A stretch of DNA of 64,000 nucleotides from Chlorops oryzae (Eukaryota > Arthropoda > Insecta > Diptera > Chloropidae), in the NCBI GenBank assembly GCA_020466095.1, contig CM035808.1, forward strand, positions 49,455,694-49,519,693, written 5' to 3'. Numbering within the stretch: position 1 is the stretch's first letter; each line of letters starts with the position of its first letter. The position numbers and the translations under genes are program-made. The notes beneath the pieces are model-generated. The model saw only the letters and a list, made by a program, of their open reading frames with translations, did no database searches and was not told where the DNA came from. This document shows, in pieces, positions 1 to 11,386 of the stretch.

Positions 1-509
1 CAGTGTTTTATTTAGAAAAATAAATGAAAAATTTTATTCAATCGACATATTTATGTATTCGTTAACAATAACGTCATTGTCGTCGTTATCGTCGTCACTG
101 TCGTTGTCAAGATTCGCGTTTTGTTTACCATATTTTCCTTTCTTTGCGATTTGACGCAGTAGCTCTGGTTTGGATTTTAAGAAGTGGTAGAATTCGATGC
201 AAGTATATGTTAAATTGCATTTGACAGAAAGGATTGCTTTCAACGTGTCCAAATCCAATCGTGTTTTCTCACTCGTCCACGATTTGTTCACTGAAGCTGA
301 AGTGTTTTGTGAATTTAGAAGGGAGTTAGTTCATCATATTTCATAAAAAGTAAATGTGGAGATATTTTCAAATATTTTTGAATTTCAAATTGCCGTTGAA
401 AAAAAAGGATTAAAAAAGGATAAAAAAGGATGTAAATCTCATTCACGGGATGGGGTTTTAGAGTAAAAAAAGGACTATCCCGCGAAAAAAAGAATGGATG
501 GCCGCATTA
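1..509 (-). pseudogene. C-terminal remnant of a hAT-like transposase
   Basis: An 85-codon minus-strand reading frame (34-291) ends at a stop near the window edge; a few more in-frame codons lie upstream (to about 340) before a stop. The segment TRLDLDTLKAILSVKCNL followed by EFYHFLKSKPELL resembles the conserved tail of hAT/BED-type transposases, where RxRL..ET...LL.LK is followed by a short C-terminal extension. It ends in an acidic D/N-rich run. No catalytic block is present, so only the last exon-like piece survives. Between 400 and 509 the motif AAAAAGGAT recurs about four times, which fits the subterminal repeats found near hAT ends. Family assignment is inference from a short motif; an unrelated domesticated protein tail is possible. 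Confidence 0.4.
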
Positions 510-547
510 CATATAACTGTTATGTTTTTTTACATTAGTAATGTATA

Positions 548-984
548 TGGGCCAAAATTCTTTTTAATGCCTTCACTTCTGTCCCTGTCAATGAAATTCG
601 GTTTTTCTGAAGGAGCAAACCAAATTAATAAAAAATTAATTTTAACAAAAAATTTATGAATAACGAAATAAAATACTCTAGTCGAATTGAAAAATCTCAA
701 ATATTACCAAAACTCCATTTTTTTCTTTGAAAATTATAGTAACATTGTTGTCTTATCTTGTCTTGTCTTGCCAAACAAGACAACAATGTTACTGTAATTT
801 GCGAGTAAACAAGATGGAAGTTAGGTAATATTCGATTTTTTCCAATTGGACTAGAGTATTTTATTTCGTTATTCATAAATTTTTAGGTAAAATTTATTTG
901 TTATTTATTTGATTTGCTCTTTTACGAACACTGATTTTCGTTGACAGAGACAGAAATTTAGGCATTAAAAAGAATTTTGACCCA
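548..984. mobile_element. 437-bp foldback MITE with TA duplication
   Basis: The two halves are inverted copies of one another almost to the centre near 770, where a short spacer separates the AACATTGTTGTCTT arms. The ends read TGGGCCAAAATTC and GAATTTTGACCCA and each is flanked by TA (546-547, 985-986), as expected of Tc1/mariner-type insertion. There is no coding capacity. The arms have diverged by roughly ten percent by eye, so it is not very recent. Confidence 0.75.
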
Positions 985-2224
985 TATGCCTCGGAATTTG
1001 AATATGTAAAAAAAAATGAAAAAAAAAATGCAAAGAGATCAAAATATTCAAAAAAAAATTCAAACCAAAATGCAAAAAATTCAAAATATTCTAAAAATTC
1101 ACCGTCAAAAAATCCAAATTAGTTCGATTTAGTATGCCTATTAAAATGTTGAATTGTCAAATTAACAAAAAAAGCCTACTTCAGTGAATAAAATATTCAA
1201 AAAGCACAGTTAAATGCAAAAAAATTCAAAAAAATTCAATAAATTCAATAAATTCAAATAATTCAAAAAAATCAAAATATTCAAAATCCGAGCTCTAGTA
1301 ATGTAAATATTTTAAATTCATATACTAGCACACAATAAAATTAGTTTTGTATCTCAGATTTGAAAAGTTTCGGTTTCGGTTCGACCACCGAATCTTTAAA
1401 AAAAACCGAATATTCGGTTTCGGTTCGGTTTCGGTTGATAATTTTGACTTCGGTCGGACTCTACTTAAAATGCGCCTGAATTATTAGCGGTGTAGTCTAG
1501 TTGGATGCTTTCCAGATTTCCATTTGTTCTACAATACATGTTCCGAATCTGCCTACATATTATATGTATATAACTTCCAAGTTTTTTGTTTGAAATGAAT
1601 AAAGTTATGTTTTTTATGTTCAAAATTTAATAAATTTGTTATGTTTCTCAAACAATTTTGTTGTAACAGTTATATTTTTCAAGATATAGGCATTTAAATG
1701 AAGATTTAACAGGTGGGCCATTTTGAGTGGTAGTCACTGTATAGCCACCTAACCAAAAATTTGTATTTCGTTATTCTACGCCTGCGCTTAAAAGTTTAAA
1801 CGTAAACTCCACATATTTCAGCAATTTTTCGAACTTCATGTGCGATTACTCTGAAGCCTTGAACCAATTGTTATAAAATATTACATAATTATTCTTCGCA
1901 TGTACACGATATATCTTCGCTTACAAATCTTCTCACACCAACATTTGTAAAAAACCAGTAATCTCTTTAAGCTATGGCCTCAGTTCTCCTAGAAAAAATT
2001 AAAAAGCTTCAGAAAATTCCTGACAAAAATTTCACGCGGCATTTCTGACGGCTGGCCTTAGTTGAGTAAAAAAATATCATAATATTTTAGTGCTTTTTTG
2101 CCTAAAAATGCACATCGACACCCAGGCTTTCCAAGCAGAAATAATTGAAGTTGAATTGTTACTCGCAGAAAAGCGATGGTTAATGTCAAAATAGTTTGAA
2201 GGTGGTTTGATAATGCTTATAAAT
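985..2224. other. Gene-free AT-rich stretch
   Basis: No gene or clear element seen. 1010-1290 is A-rich simple sequence built on TTCAAAAA-like units, and 1366-1440 is a short TTCGG/TTTCGG repeat. Confidence 0.6.
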
Positions 2225-2984
2225 TATAATGGTACCATTTATTTTTTGCTGGAAATCAGCATATCAGAGAAAAAGTGATGTGAAAAATCAGCATTAATCA
2301 GCACTATAAAGAGATTTGAAAAATCAGCATAAATCAGTACAAAAATCCAAAAATTTTTTGAAAAACTACACCGCTTTCTGAATTAGAAGACAAAAAAAAG
2401 GTTCCCCTCATTTTTGTGCGTGTGTTGACAAAACAATCACAAAAACCGCAATCTCGAATTTCCATATCATTCTCTTAACAGCCAACAAACACAACACAAC
2501 TCCATTACACTAGGATGAAAGCATTCTTTTATTTGCCTTACAAAACATCACTTTCTTCCTCTACTACATCACTGCCGTACAAAACTTCGGTCGGTGAAGT
2601 TGTCGTTGCGCCCCTCATTCCCACCTTGTTTGGGGCTACGACTGCTTTCGTACTGTACTTCGCTGTCTTCATAATTTGATCTAACAAATTTGGCTGATTT
2701 TTCAAAAAATCAAAAACTCAATACAGTTCCATTGTATGTTGCATTTCACTTGGATAACTGCGTCCAAAGTGAACACTTTTAAGCGCGTTGATTCCACTTT
2801 CCAAATATTTTTACCTTTGCGAAAACGCGCTCGGCGCGTGAAAAAGGTGAACAATAAGAAATCAGTACTATTCAGCACTATCGATCAAAAAATAAGAGTA
2901 CAGAAATCAGCACGCCTAAAAATCAGTATTGCCATCTAAAAATCAGCACTACTACTGATTAAGTAAGAGTAGTTGGTATCATTA
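2225..2984. mobile_element. Non-autonomous hAT-like element with AAATCAGCA subterminal repeats
   Basis: Both flanks carry CTTATAAAT (2216-2224 and 2985-2993), consistent with an 8-9 bp target duplication. The ends share an inverted TAATGRTACCA motif. AATCAGCA/AATCAGTA is repeated many times at 2255-2345 and 2855-2955, the arrangement of transposase-binding subterminal repeats in hAT elements. No transposase frame is present. The left end has about three extra bases compared with the right, so the exact border is uncertain. Confidence 0.6.
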
Positions 2985-3162
2985 CTTATAAATAAGTTTC
3001 CATTTCGAAATTCAAACTCAAAGTGATATTTAAATCAGCTGTTTATGGCGGCAGGGCTGTTAAGAATATTTTTATGATACCTTTTTTTCCTCGGCGAAAT
3101 AGCCTAGAAATTTCTGAGGGTATTTCTTACCGAACTAAGGCGACGTCTATACCATTGTCACA

Positions 3163-4972
3163 CAGTGCTTTGTCTCGATACAAAAGTGGGACAAAAATAG
3201 AAGGAGTAGTCCAAAGTTAATGAAATTTGGCATTTTAGTTAATTTAAGGTCGCTGATTCCGAATCTGAAATCAAATTTAATGTCAATGTCATAATTTTGT
3301 CAAAAATCGCGTTTAAATTGTGAAATTTCACCTTTTTCAAATGATTGTAAAAATATAAAAAATTCAATAAAACTCCAAACCAAAATTTTTTAATTATTAT
3401 CTGTACTTTTGTCTTTTCAAACCTGTTTTCTTTATTCAAAAATTTTGTATACTTGTTAGTTAAAAATATTTTTTGTTAGAGCATGTTTGCCCCTAAAAGA
3501 TGCCATATTTCTTTGCCATTGTGATGATTTTTGCTAAATAAATGTTATTCCTTTTATGATCTTTTATAATATATTTCTCACATGAATCAGCATAAATTTT
3601 CCCTTCTATGTAAGAAAATAAAACATTAGCTTTGTCTCGTTGACCTGCACTAATCCACAAATTAAACAATTCTTCATTTGTTATAACAACTGACATTTTA
3701 AATTCCTTTATTGACAATTACAATTTAGTTTAAAAGTTTGCAAAACCACTTGTTCTGATTGAAGTCAACAAAACATAAACATTAAAAATATAAGAAAAGA
3801 ATATAAGAAAGAAAAGAAACAAAATTTTCTATACGTATATGAAACCATTAGGGTGGTTCTAAAAACAAAATATATTTTATTTCGGAATACAATACAAATA
3901 AGAAAAAGTTGGGAAAATTTTTTTCTTATAAATTTTGTATTTCTTATCTAGGCCAATGGCAACATTTGCGCGCTATTGTATTCCGAAATGAAATATTTTT
4001 TATTCGTATGTTCCTTAATATCGAGCTAAAGGTCAGTTGCATTTTCATTTTCTAATGAGAAAATATTTTTTGTTTTTCGAACCACCCTAGCAACCACAAC
4101 AGGTATGAAATATATCGGTTGCACTTGAACAAATATAAAATACAGTTAATGAGAATATGTTTAAAGAGGAATGCTAAAAAGTAGGGCAACCAACTTTATG
4201 TTTCTTATTTTCCACAAAGAAGTCTTATTTTATGTTAAAAATTTAGTTTTTTTGCAAAGTCAAACAAAACTTTATAATCTTATGAAAACTATGAATTCGG
4301 TTAATCGCATCTTTCCATAGCCTAGTAAGTAGAGGTCTTGGATATATATAAAAATTATACTATGAGTTCTAACAGAGTTCAAAACCATTAAAGTACTCAT
4401 ACTTTTACTTCAGGTTCATTCAGCACTAAAAATATGATTTAGACCAGTGTTTGAAACCGCATATTTCAAAAAATGGGACGAACTGGGATGTGATTTATAC
4501 ATTTTCTGAAAGCTAATGAATGGTTCTAAAAAATAAAAAAAAATTAAAAAGGTGTTTTTCGGTGATTTTTTTTAAATTACTTCCAAATATTGATAATTTC
4601 TTTAATTTTATGTGAATTTGTGCAATATTTGTAGCTCTCGAAAAAAATGAACGTTCATTTGTCGGTAAATTTTACAATATCGCATTTTTTTATTCAAATT
4701 AGCTTAAAAATACAAAAATTAAAACGATTCAATAGACTAAAAATCGAAATTTTTAGAAAAGTTTTACATAAATGCTCAAAATCAATAATTTTTTTATATA
4801 AAATCCGATAAAAAGCCCTAACTTTGAACTGATGTAACACCTACAAATATAATTTATTCCTAAAAATATTTTGGCCTTTTTCTAGTGGAAGTTTTTCCTT
4901 TACAACGATACCAAATTTGCCTGGATCCGCTACCATACAATTTTTGATTTATTTCCACTAGACAAAGCACTG
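3163..4972. mobile_element. Putative 1.8-kb DNA element with CAGTGCTTTGTCT ends
   Basis: Seventeen bases are perfectly inverted at the two ends (3159-3175 and 4960-4976), containing CAGTGCTTTGTCT, a hAT-like terminus. I could not see an exact target duplication, so borders are approximate. A 74-codon minus-strand frame at 3493-3717 has no match I recognise. A TA-flanked MITE is nested at 3851-4087. Related CACAGTGCTT end motifs occur at about 19050 and 28250-28310. Confidence 0.45.
3851..4087. mobile_element. Nested MITE with GGGTGGTTC ends
   Basis: Ends are GGGTGGTTC and GAACCACCC with more loosely inverted flanking sequence, bounded by TA on each side (3849-3850, 4088-4089). 237 bp, no coding capacity. 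It lies inside the 3163-4972 element and is therefore the younger insertion. Confidence 0.75.
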
Positions 4973-4976
4973 TGTG

Positions 4977-5711
4977 TCATTCCGAATGCGAAAACTTCGA
5001 TTTATTATTTCAGATAAGCCGCTGCTGAAATGTCGTGTTGGAACTTACTTGCCTCTAAAATAAAACTCTCGGTTTAACAACGAATTTCATGTAAAGATAG
5101 GTACTTCAAAAAAAATTTATTAACTAATTTTATTTTTATATTTTAACTTAAATAATTTTAAACTTCGTTTATCTCTAAAAACTTTTATAGCCATATGTAC
5201 ATTAGTACATATGTATGAACGTACATTTCAGTAAGCTCAAGAGAAATTCTCCAAAATTTTTTGGACTAAAGAACGGATTGATTAGATTCTCAAAACACTG
5301 ATTGACAACATGCCTGGTAATTACAGTTTATATTTCTATGTATGTATGTAAACCAATATTTTGTTTTGCGAACTGACATCAAAAGGCAACGAAACAATGG
5401 GTGAATGTCGCTCAAATAGCTTGGCTCCAAGAAAATTCTGCTAAGCTGCCAAACATGCGCGTAAGTAATTTTGCCGTGATATATTTAAGGCACCTGAGTG
5501 GAATTTCATTAACTTATGAATTCTGTTTGATTATTCAACAGCGAACCGCAAATACTGTTGACATTCCAAAATGCAATCTGGGATAACAATGCCGAGAAAT
5601 GGAAAGATTCCTTGCGATAAATACTCGGTTGTCGTGCATTATAATTCGCAAATACATAAATGGAAATCCCAACGCCATGAAAACCAAAATCCAAGTCATT
5701 ATTTTTCTGTA
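4977..5711. other. Gene-free stretch downstream of the first secreted-protein gene
   Basis: AT-rich sequence with short TATG runs near 5337. No convincing gene, repeat or RNA seen. Confidence 0.5.
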
Positions 5712-5717
5712 TTTATT
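5712..5717 (-). terminator. Polyadenylation signal AATAAA
   Basis: On the minus strand AATAAA sits 74 bases past the stop codon of the 463-aa secreted-protein gene, a normal distance for its 3' end. Confidence 0.5.
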
Positions 5718-5790
5718 TAATTTTAGTTAAATATTTTTGAAATTAAAAACAATACTAGTTTTTCTAGGACTGTTGCAAGCATCACTTAGA

Positions 5791-7238
5791 CTAATTTGGT
5801 GGCAAATATTTCTCACCAGACGTCACTGGTGGATCATAGATTGCCTGTGATTGAGTATGCGAGAGGTAAGCCAGTGCATGTTCTTCGGCTGTTTCTTTTG
5901 ACTCCGCTCCTGTGTAAAACTGATTTGCGAGTCCATGCCCTGACTGATATGCATACTCATACCCAGCAGATGTTGGTGGAGGTGGTAAGTGTTGTTCTGG
6001 AGCATAGACAGGATGCTGCGCTGGTAATCCACCAAATCCATTGTCGCTGTTTAAGCCTAGAAATACTGAAGGCTTAAAAGGTACCTGTGAAATTATCGAT
6101 GAACCCCCATGAGAGAAATTATTCCCATAAGAGTTTTGATATGGACTTGTCTGGGCGAAATCGCTGCTCAAGGGGTGTGGTCTTCTGGACTCGTAACTAA
6201 AATGGCCTAGCCCCTTGTGTCCAGCAGCATAAGCTGGCTGATGTTGTAAGCTTGTACCACCTTGTTTGTATGCCGGACTTTGATCTCTGATGGGTGCACC
6301 ATAATTGCTGGAAGGGGCTTGATTCAAATGTGAATAAGTAGCAGGTGCATTTTCTTCAGAGTGCCCTGCTTGCGTTACGCTATAGTCGGCACCACGGAAC
6401 GTTTGGTCTGGCGTGTGTGCGGATCCCATATTTCCATGATTGAAGGCTTGTAGTCCATGGCTGCTTATGGTTTCCACGGCTGAATGGGCTCCATTTTCAC
6501 TACTGCTAAAGCCAACTAACTTTGTCACATAGTTTTTTCCAGCATTGTTACCCGAAATGAAATAGGGCGAGCTTTCAACTTTAGGATAATTAAAACTTTC
6601 ACCATTTCCACTATGACCATTGAAGCGCGTAAAACCACTATGGCCATGCGAGCCAGACGCGAATTTTTGAACAGGTATTAAAAATGATTTATGCTTTTGA
6701 ACCGGATCACGACCGGCCGAATAGCCTCCATAATATCCACTGTTAAAGCTATTGTGTCCCACTTTTAGTAGGCTTGATGGTCCGGAATGTCTGTAGCCAA
6801 CTCCATTCAGTGGCGCAGTATGCTCTTTATGTGGTGCTTGGGATTGAATAATATATGTTTCTATTCTTGGAGCAGAGCCGCCTGCATGTTCATTAGTGGG
6901 GCCAGCTTTGGCACTTGCATCCGCGAAGCTATGAGGTCCCACATTGGTGTAGATATTTTGAGGACCGCCTCGATAATTGTCGTAGGCGCCAGAATAATCT
7001 GATGAACTTGGCTGCAAATATTTATATAGCGCTCCACGATATCCGTTTTCATTTGGATTCGTAGCCTCGCGCTTGAGTTTCGGGTCATGGGCAGGTCTTT
7101 TAGGTGTAACTTGTACAGCTGGAGCTGCTGCAAAAACATTGGCTACACAAAGACCCGCTAAATACACAACCTGGAATAGACTAAGCTTAAGGAAAAACGA
7201 TGAAACCGATGTGCCGCTAAACTTACGTAGAGATACAT
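5791..7238 (-). CDS. Secreted Gly/Ser/Tyr/His-rich low-complexity protein, two exons
   Basis: Exon 1 codes only MYLY (7238-7227) and ends at a GTAAGT donor; a 56-bp intron ends TTCCAG and exon 2 (7170-5791) continues in phase as VVYLAGLCVANVFAAA. The spliced product is 463 aa with a typical signal peptide, which the exon-2 frame alone (opening at a GTG) lacks. The mature protein is rich in G, S, Y, H, P and Q with loose repeats such as SGHGHSG and YGGYS, and has no enzyme motif, cysteine pattern or membrane segment. This is the composition of insect cuticle, eggshell, silk or mucin-like extracellular proteins; a structural extracellular role is inference and I do not recognise the orthologue. 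A TATA box lies about 100 bp upstream of the ATG. The next gene upstream is also a minus-strand secreted low-complexity protein, so the two may be related in use. Confidence 0.85.
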
Positions 7239-7337
7239 GGTGTTTTCCGTTTGTTGAACCTTCAACTAATAAACCGCTCGACCACTCAAACTAAGAGCTC
7301 AACCGTTAATGTTTCTTCGCCCATTTCCGACAAATGC

Positions 7338-7344
7338 TTTTATA
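7338..7344 (-). promoter_or_regulatory. TATA box of the 463-aa secreted-protein gene
   Basis: TATAAAA on the minus strand, about 100 bases upstream of the ATG at 7238. The expected start region near 7312 has no strong TCAGT initiator. Confidence 0.6.
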
Positions 7345-7346
7345 AA

Positions 7347-8830
7347 TGCCTTCCGACGCAACCCGAAAATTACTGTACTCTCGGAGCCGTGACTCGTGCA
7401 GTTGTCTAGTTAAGCTGCTCACCAACGTTGGAGCGCAACTTCAGTTTTCGCAGACAAAACGAGTGATAGCTCAAAAACGATTTACAGCGCTCGAGGTTTT
7501 TGATGAGATTACGATTTGTGAACCGCTCTTAAGGTGAAAATTTCCATAGCGATGAATTTGATGAAAGAAAATCAGTTCATTTTGTTGCATTTCGTGCTTA
7601 TTTAATGGCTTCTCTTAGTCACGGCAGACGTAATTTCATTCACAGCGGTGTGCTTTTGCGAACATTTTTTGCTGCTGGTTTACGTGAGGAAGGCATTTAC
7701 GAAAGGTCATGATTTGATTCTTAAAATCGCTTATTTGATGACATTTAGTTTTCGATGACTCGGCGTCCGGAGGGAAGTCCAATCCGAGTAATAAATTGTT
7801 GAAATTTGTAGGTACCAAACGATCAAGGCGTTTGCTCGTAATCCTGAAACGGGCATAGTGCAAAAAACTTCAAAATTTATGTAACATTAATATTTACAGT
7901 GCAATAACAACATAAACATTCATATAAAAGAACACATTTGCGAAAGTACGTTTCCACAAGGACTGGCTCCTTAAACAAAACTTTGTGTAAAGTATTAAAG
8001 GGAAAGTAAACTACATGATCAGTTCAGTTGAAAATCTTGAGAGTTGTTTTTTGAACTTCACTAATGAGAGCTTAACTTTTTTCACAATTCGTACCATATC
8101 CTCCACATTTAAGATCCGAAAAATTTAGCTTCGGGACTTTGAATAAAGATACACCTTTCCAACCATGCACTAAGAATATTTTTTTTTTTTAATTCTTTCG
8201 GGCTCATACCTTAAAAACTACAAGATCTATCTTCATGAAAAGGATGTCAATTGATAAACGGTGATAATAGCTTTGATATGATATCAACCGTGATAAGTAA
8301 ACAAAGCAGTAATTGTATATTATATATAATATTATATTATTTTCCCGTAAAAGCCAAACAACTGAAGACCTTATACAAAATTGGTGGTAGCTCCAAAACT
8401 ACACCTAGGAAAAAATTAAAAAATATTTTTGATATTACCAATACCACCCTTATCTGTAATAATAAAAAAAAATCGCGGCACCAAACGAAAATATTTAATT
8501 TGTTGAGCTGTGTAATCAATCTCTGACGACAGCAATAAATGTTTCAAAATGTCAACGTTATTTTTGTATTTAATTTCACCCAAATTAATATTAATTTAAT
8601 CAAAATTAAACGATTTATTTTCCACTTCATCTCCATTTCAATATACTTATAAATAGCATAAGAATGACGTGATCATCATATAAGGAGAAATTGTCGCGTC
8701 CGTGACCATCATTTAAAGAGACAATGTCTCGTTCGTGACCGTTATGTCACGACCGTGACCATCACTTTCGGTATTCTCTTGGTGCTCCTCAAAAGGACCG
8801 ATTTGTAAGATGTCGACGATTTGTGGACGT
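7347..8830. other. Gene-free stretch between TATA box and small ORF
   Basis: No gene I can support. A 75-codon minus-strand frame at 7636-7863 shows no recognisable domain. Around 8690-8770 the phrase CGTGACCATCA/CGTGACCGT recurs three to four times as a short direct repeat. Confidence 0.5.
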
Positions 8831-9082
8831 TCAAGGGGTGCTAGTTCCGCTATCTGCGCCATCCTCAACATCACTTTCACTGATTTCAGATTCCTCCGAT
8901 AACCGGCGCTGCTCCCTCACGGAATGGTAGACCTCTGCAGCGACCTTAAAAAATTCCGCAAGAGGATCTGAATTCCTGGCTCTGCATTCTCGCAAAAACA
9001 TAAATTTCGCGAATAGCTTTCGTATGCCGCCACATTGCCCCAATTGTGTTGGAGTGGGCTCCTGTTCTATAAATAGCTGCAT
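8831..9082 (-). CDS. Unassigned 83-codon ORF with acidic tail
   Basis: The frame begins MQLFIEQEP and ends in an acidic serine-rich tail (SEESEISESDVEDGADSG). The mid portion is amphipathic (FFKVAAEVYHSVREQRR). I do not recognise a family. Codon usage and composition are less AT-driven than the surroundings, which is why it is listed. It may be the last exon of a transposon protein or a spurious frame. Confidence 0.25.
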   Translation of the reverse strand: MQLFIEQEPTPTQLGQCGGIRKLFAKFMFLRECRARNSDPLAEFFKVAAEVYHSVREQRRLSEESEISESDVEDGADSGTSTP

Positions 9083-9460
9083 AAAATCTTAAATCCTAAG
9101 ATTCTTAAAAATGTGGCAGCACTTAAAACAATTTTCAAAATTACGAGTATCTTATAAAAATGTAAGGCTACTTAGTCTGGCAGCACAAAAAAATGTCGAG
9201 ATATAAAATTATCTTATTCCCTCTTATGTAATTGATGGACAGCCCCTAAGTCCTTTTGAATCGTTCATTCAATTGCCTTCATGCGAGGCCCCTTTGGGTC
9301 GAGGCCGTGGGCGATGATTTAAAAGAAAATTTCCAAAAATTTTTCGAAAAAATAAGAAAAGTTATGTGATAAAAAAATTTTTTTTTCCCACTTCACCTTA
9401 TTTTGAGGAAAAAGCTTTCCAAAAATAATAAAATAGAGGAGGCTTACCCTTCGCTTTTAA

Positions 9461-10132
9461 CACTTAGAACTAGTCGAGATAGACCATACAGGAAATACAT
9501 AGAAGTAATCAGCGTCACCAGGAGATTCGATTTAGACATGTCCGTCTGTCCGTCTGTCTGTCTATATACAGTTATCTTATCGAAGTAGTTGAGCTATCGT
9601 GACAAAATTTGGTATGCTTGCTCACGGGGACATAAGTAAGATTTAGTTCGAGAATGGCTCCGATCGGACCATTTTTAGGGGTACCTCCAGGACTAGGGTC
9701 TGTTACAAAAATCACAAAATCTACTCTAAAATTGAAGTTTTTCAAGATATTTTGAAGAAGTTTTATATTTGATCATTTTTAAAGGCAATTAATGTGATTT
9801 TTGAAAATTGGGAAAGTGGGCGTGGTGGAAGGGGGTTTTTCGAAAACTGTCTCCTACACCCGAAATTCAAATGGGACTTGAACGAAATTTGGCAGTTATG
9901 CTCCCTTTATAGCCATAAACATCCTCTCCCAAAATTTCTTTGATAGTTCCTTTATTAAGGGTACCTCCTGTACTAGGGTCTGTCACAAAAATTTGAAAAC
10001 TGCCCCAAAATCTGACTCTTTCGAAATATTTTAAAATATATTTTAAATATATTAAAAATTATTTGAGCATGTGTGTCTGCGTCGGGAATTCTATTATCAG
10101 GCTCGCCTGACTATAACACCTTTACTTGTTTT
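9461..10132 (+). mobile_element. HINE (DINE-1-like), family B, 5'-truncated
   Basis: Plus-oriented copy of the family seen at 36.3-38.3 kb. It contains the conserved CATGTCCGTCTGTCC block (short GTCY microsatellite), repeated 'TAGGGTCTGT' and 'GTGGGCGTGG' blocks, then GTGTCGGG-type subterminal repeat (here degenerated), hairpin TCAGGCTCGCCTGA and terminal TTTACTTGTTTT. The far 5' end with its subterminal repeat is missing. The architecture is that of non-autonomous Helentron derivatives in Drosophila (INE-1/DINE-1). Confidence 0.8.
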
Positions 10133-10145
10133 TATTCGCTTTGAT

Positions 10146-10323
10146 ATGAGTAGAGGGAATCTTTGGGAAATTCATGTTTCAAGACAGGTGCGAAAAGCAG
10201 AATCTTCTTTTCTCTCTTCTCAACCTGATGTATCAAAACCTCTAGATACTAAAATGTTAAAATATAAATTCCATTGGAAGCATTTTAAAATAAATTGTCA
10301 AACTGAAGGAACTTCAACAAACA
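10146..10323 (+). CDS. Possible isolated coding exon
   Basis: An open frame starting at an ATG just after the HINE 3' end reads MSRGNLWEIHVSRQVRKAES and continues to a good splice donor (AAA followed by GTAAGT at 10324). Composition looks protein-like and not repeat-like. No domain is recognised and no acceptor or partner exon was found, so this is a weak call. Confidence 0.2.
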
Positions 10324-10546
10324 AAGTAAGTTTCTCATCTTTAATTTTTATCCCTAATAAGTACTTATTGGTTACATATACATAATTTTCTTTCTTAATT
10401 TCTATAAGGCTGTAACTTCATAGCTTCGTGCTCTTCAAATACTTTGTTCAACAACGGGGAATATGCATAAGAGGTAGAGAGAAAGTGAGAGCCTCGACTT
10501 TAGTCCAAGTCCTCTTCAAATTTAGAAGGCTCAGCGAGGGACGGAA

Positions 10547-11311
10547 TCATTCATGCACAGGCTTAATGTATCGGTGATAGTACTTTCCACTTGCAATGGC
10601 TGGATCCATTTTATATAGTTGACTATAAGGGGAGATATGTTTTAAAGCCATAGTCCTGTGTTGTTCAGTGGAATCAGATGACTCTGTATCCGATCGAGGA
10701 TGATCACCCACTAAATACTGTGAAGGTCTGAAGGGCGCTTGGAACGTAAGAGCATGCGTGGGCCTTGATGATGTTTGTTGAGAAGGATTTTGTATAAGTG
10801 GCGCAAAGCCGCCGTTCGGATGGAAGTTAGTTTGAGTCTGCACCTGGTCTTCTGTTTCTGGGAATAAATGCGGTCCAGTTAGAAACTGATAGCCATTCAT
10901 TTGTTGAAGCTCTTGACGATTGTCAGTCTCAAAGTCTTTTAGCTGCTGAGCATCAGAAGCGGCTCCTCTTGGAGGCGTTTGAGCTTGATGAAACGGCGCA
11001 TTAGCATTCTCTTGAACTGCTCTGAAATCGTTGTAAGCTAGTTGATTATTTTGGCGTGTCACGTCGAAAGGCGTTTCTTCAGCAGCTACGGACATGTGTT
11101 CGCCTTGCAATAGTGATGGCACCAAAAGATAAGCGCGATTTGAAAACGTTTCCGACAGCATATTGACGTTGGTATATTGCCTGCGGTTGGGATCGCCATG
11201 ATGGTCAGGGTTGAAGTGCCCAATTTTATTGCTGGATAATTGCACGAACATACATTTCGCTTCATCTAATACCATTAGAAATGTCACATTTATGCAAAGA
11301 AGACGCAACAT
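10547..11311 (-). CDS. Secreted Q/N/P-rich protein of unknown function
   Basis: The open frame extends upstream to 11581, but I start at the ATG at 11311. From here the product begins MLRLLCINVTFLMVLDEAKC, a credible signal peptide, and a TATA box and TCAGT initiator lie 70 and 40 bases upstream, inside the longer frame. The 254-aa product has a hydrophilic mature part rich in Q, N, P, H and S (for example HFNPDHHGDPNRRQ, QTQTNFHPNGG) and no catalytic motif or disulfide pattern. It shares composition and orientation, not clear sequence, with the 463-aa secreted protein 3.3 kb downstream. An extracellular-matrix, eggshell or seminal role is possible; nothing in the sequence decides. No intron is needed. 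Confidence 0.7.
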   Translation of the reverse strand: MLRLLCINVTFLMVLDEAKCMFVQLSSNKIGHFNPDHHGDPNRRQYTNVNMLSETFSNRAYLLVPSLLQGEHMSVAAEETPFDVTRQNNQLAYNDFRAVQENANAPFHQAQTPPRGAASDAQQLKDFETDNRQELQQMNGYQFLTGPHLFPETEDQVQTQTNFHPNGGFAPLIQNPSQQTSSRPTHALTFQAPFRPSQYLVGDHPRSDTESSDSTEQHRTMALKHISPYSQLYKMDPAIASGKYYHRYIKPVHE

Positions 11312-11350
11312 TACAGATTTGAATATTAATTCAGTTGATTCTGCAAATGC

Positions 11351-11386
11351 ACTGACATAATGCGAGGCTGTTTTATGCAATTTATA
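11351..11386 (-). promoter_or_regulatory. TATA box and initiator of the 254-aa gene
   Basis: Minus-strand TATAAA at 11386-11381 is followed by TCAGT at 11355-11351; the A of the initiator is 33 bases from the first T of the TATA box, the standard fly spacing. This places the 5' UTR at about 40 bases and argues against the upstream part of the long frame being coding. Confidence 0.7.
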
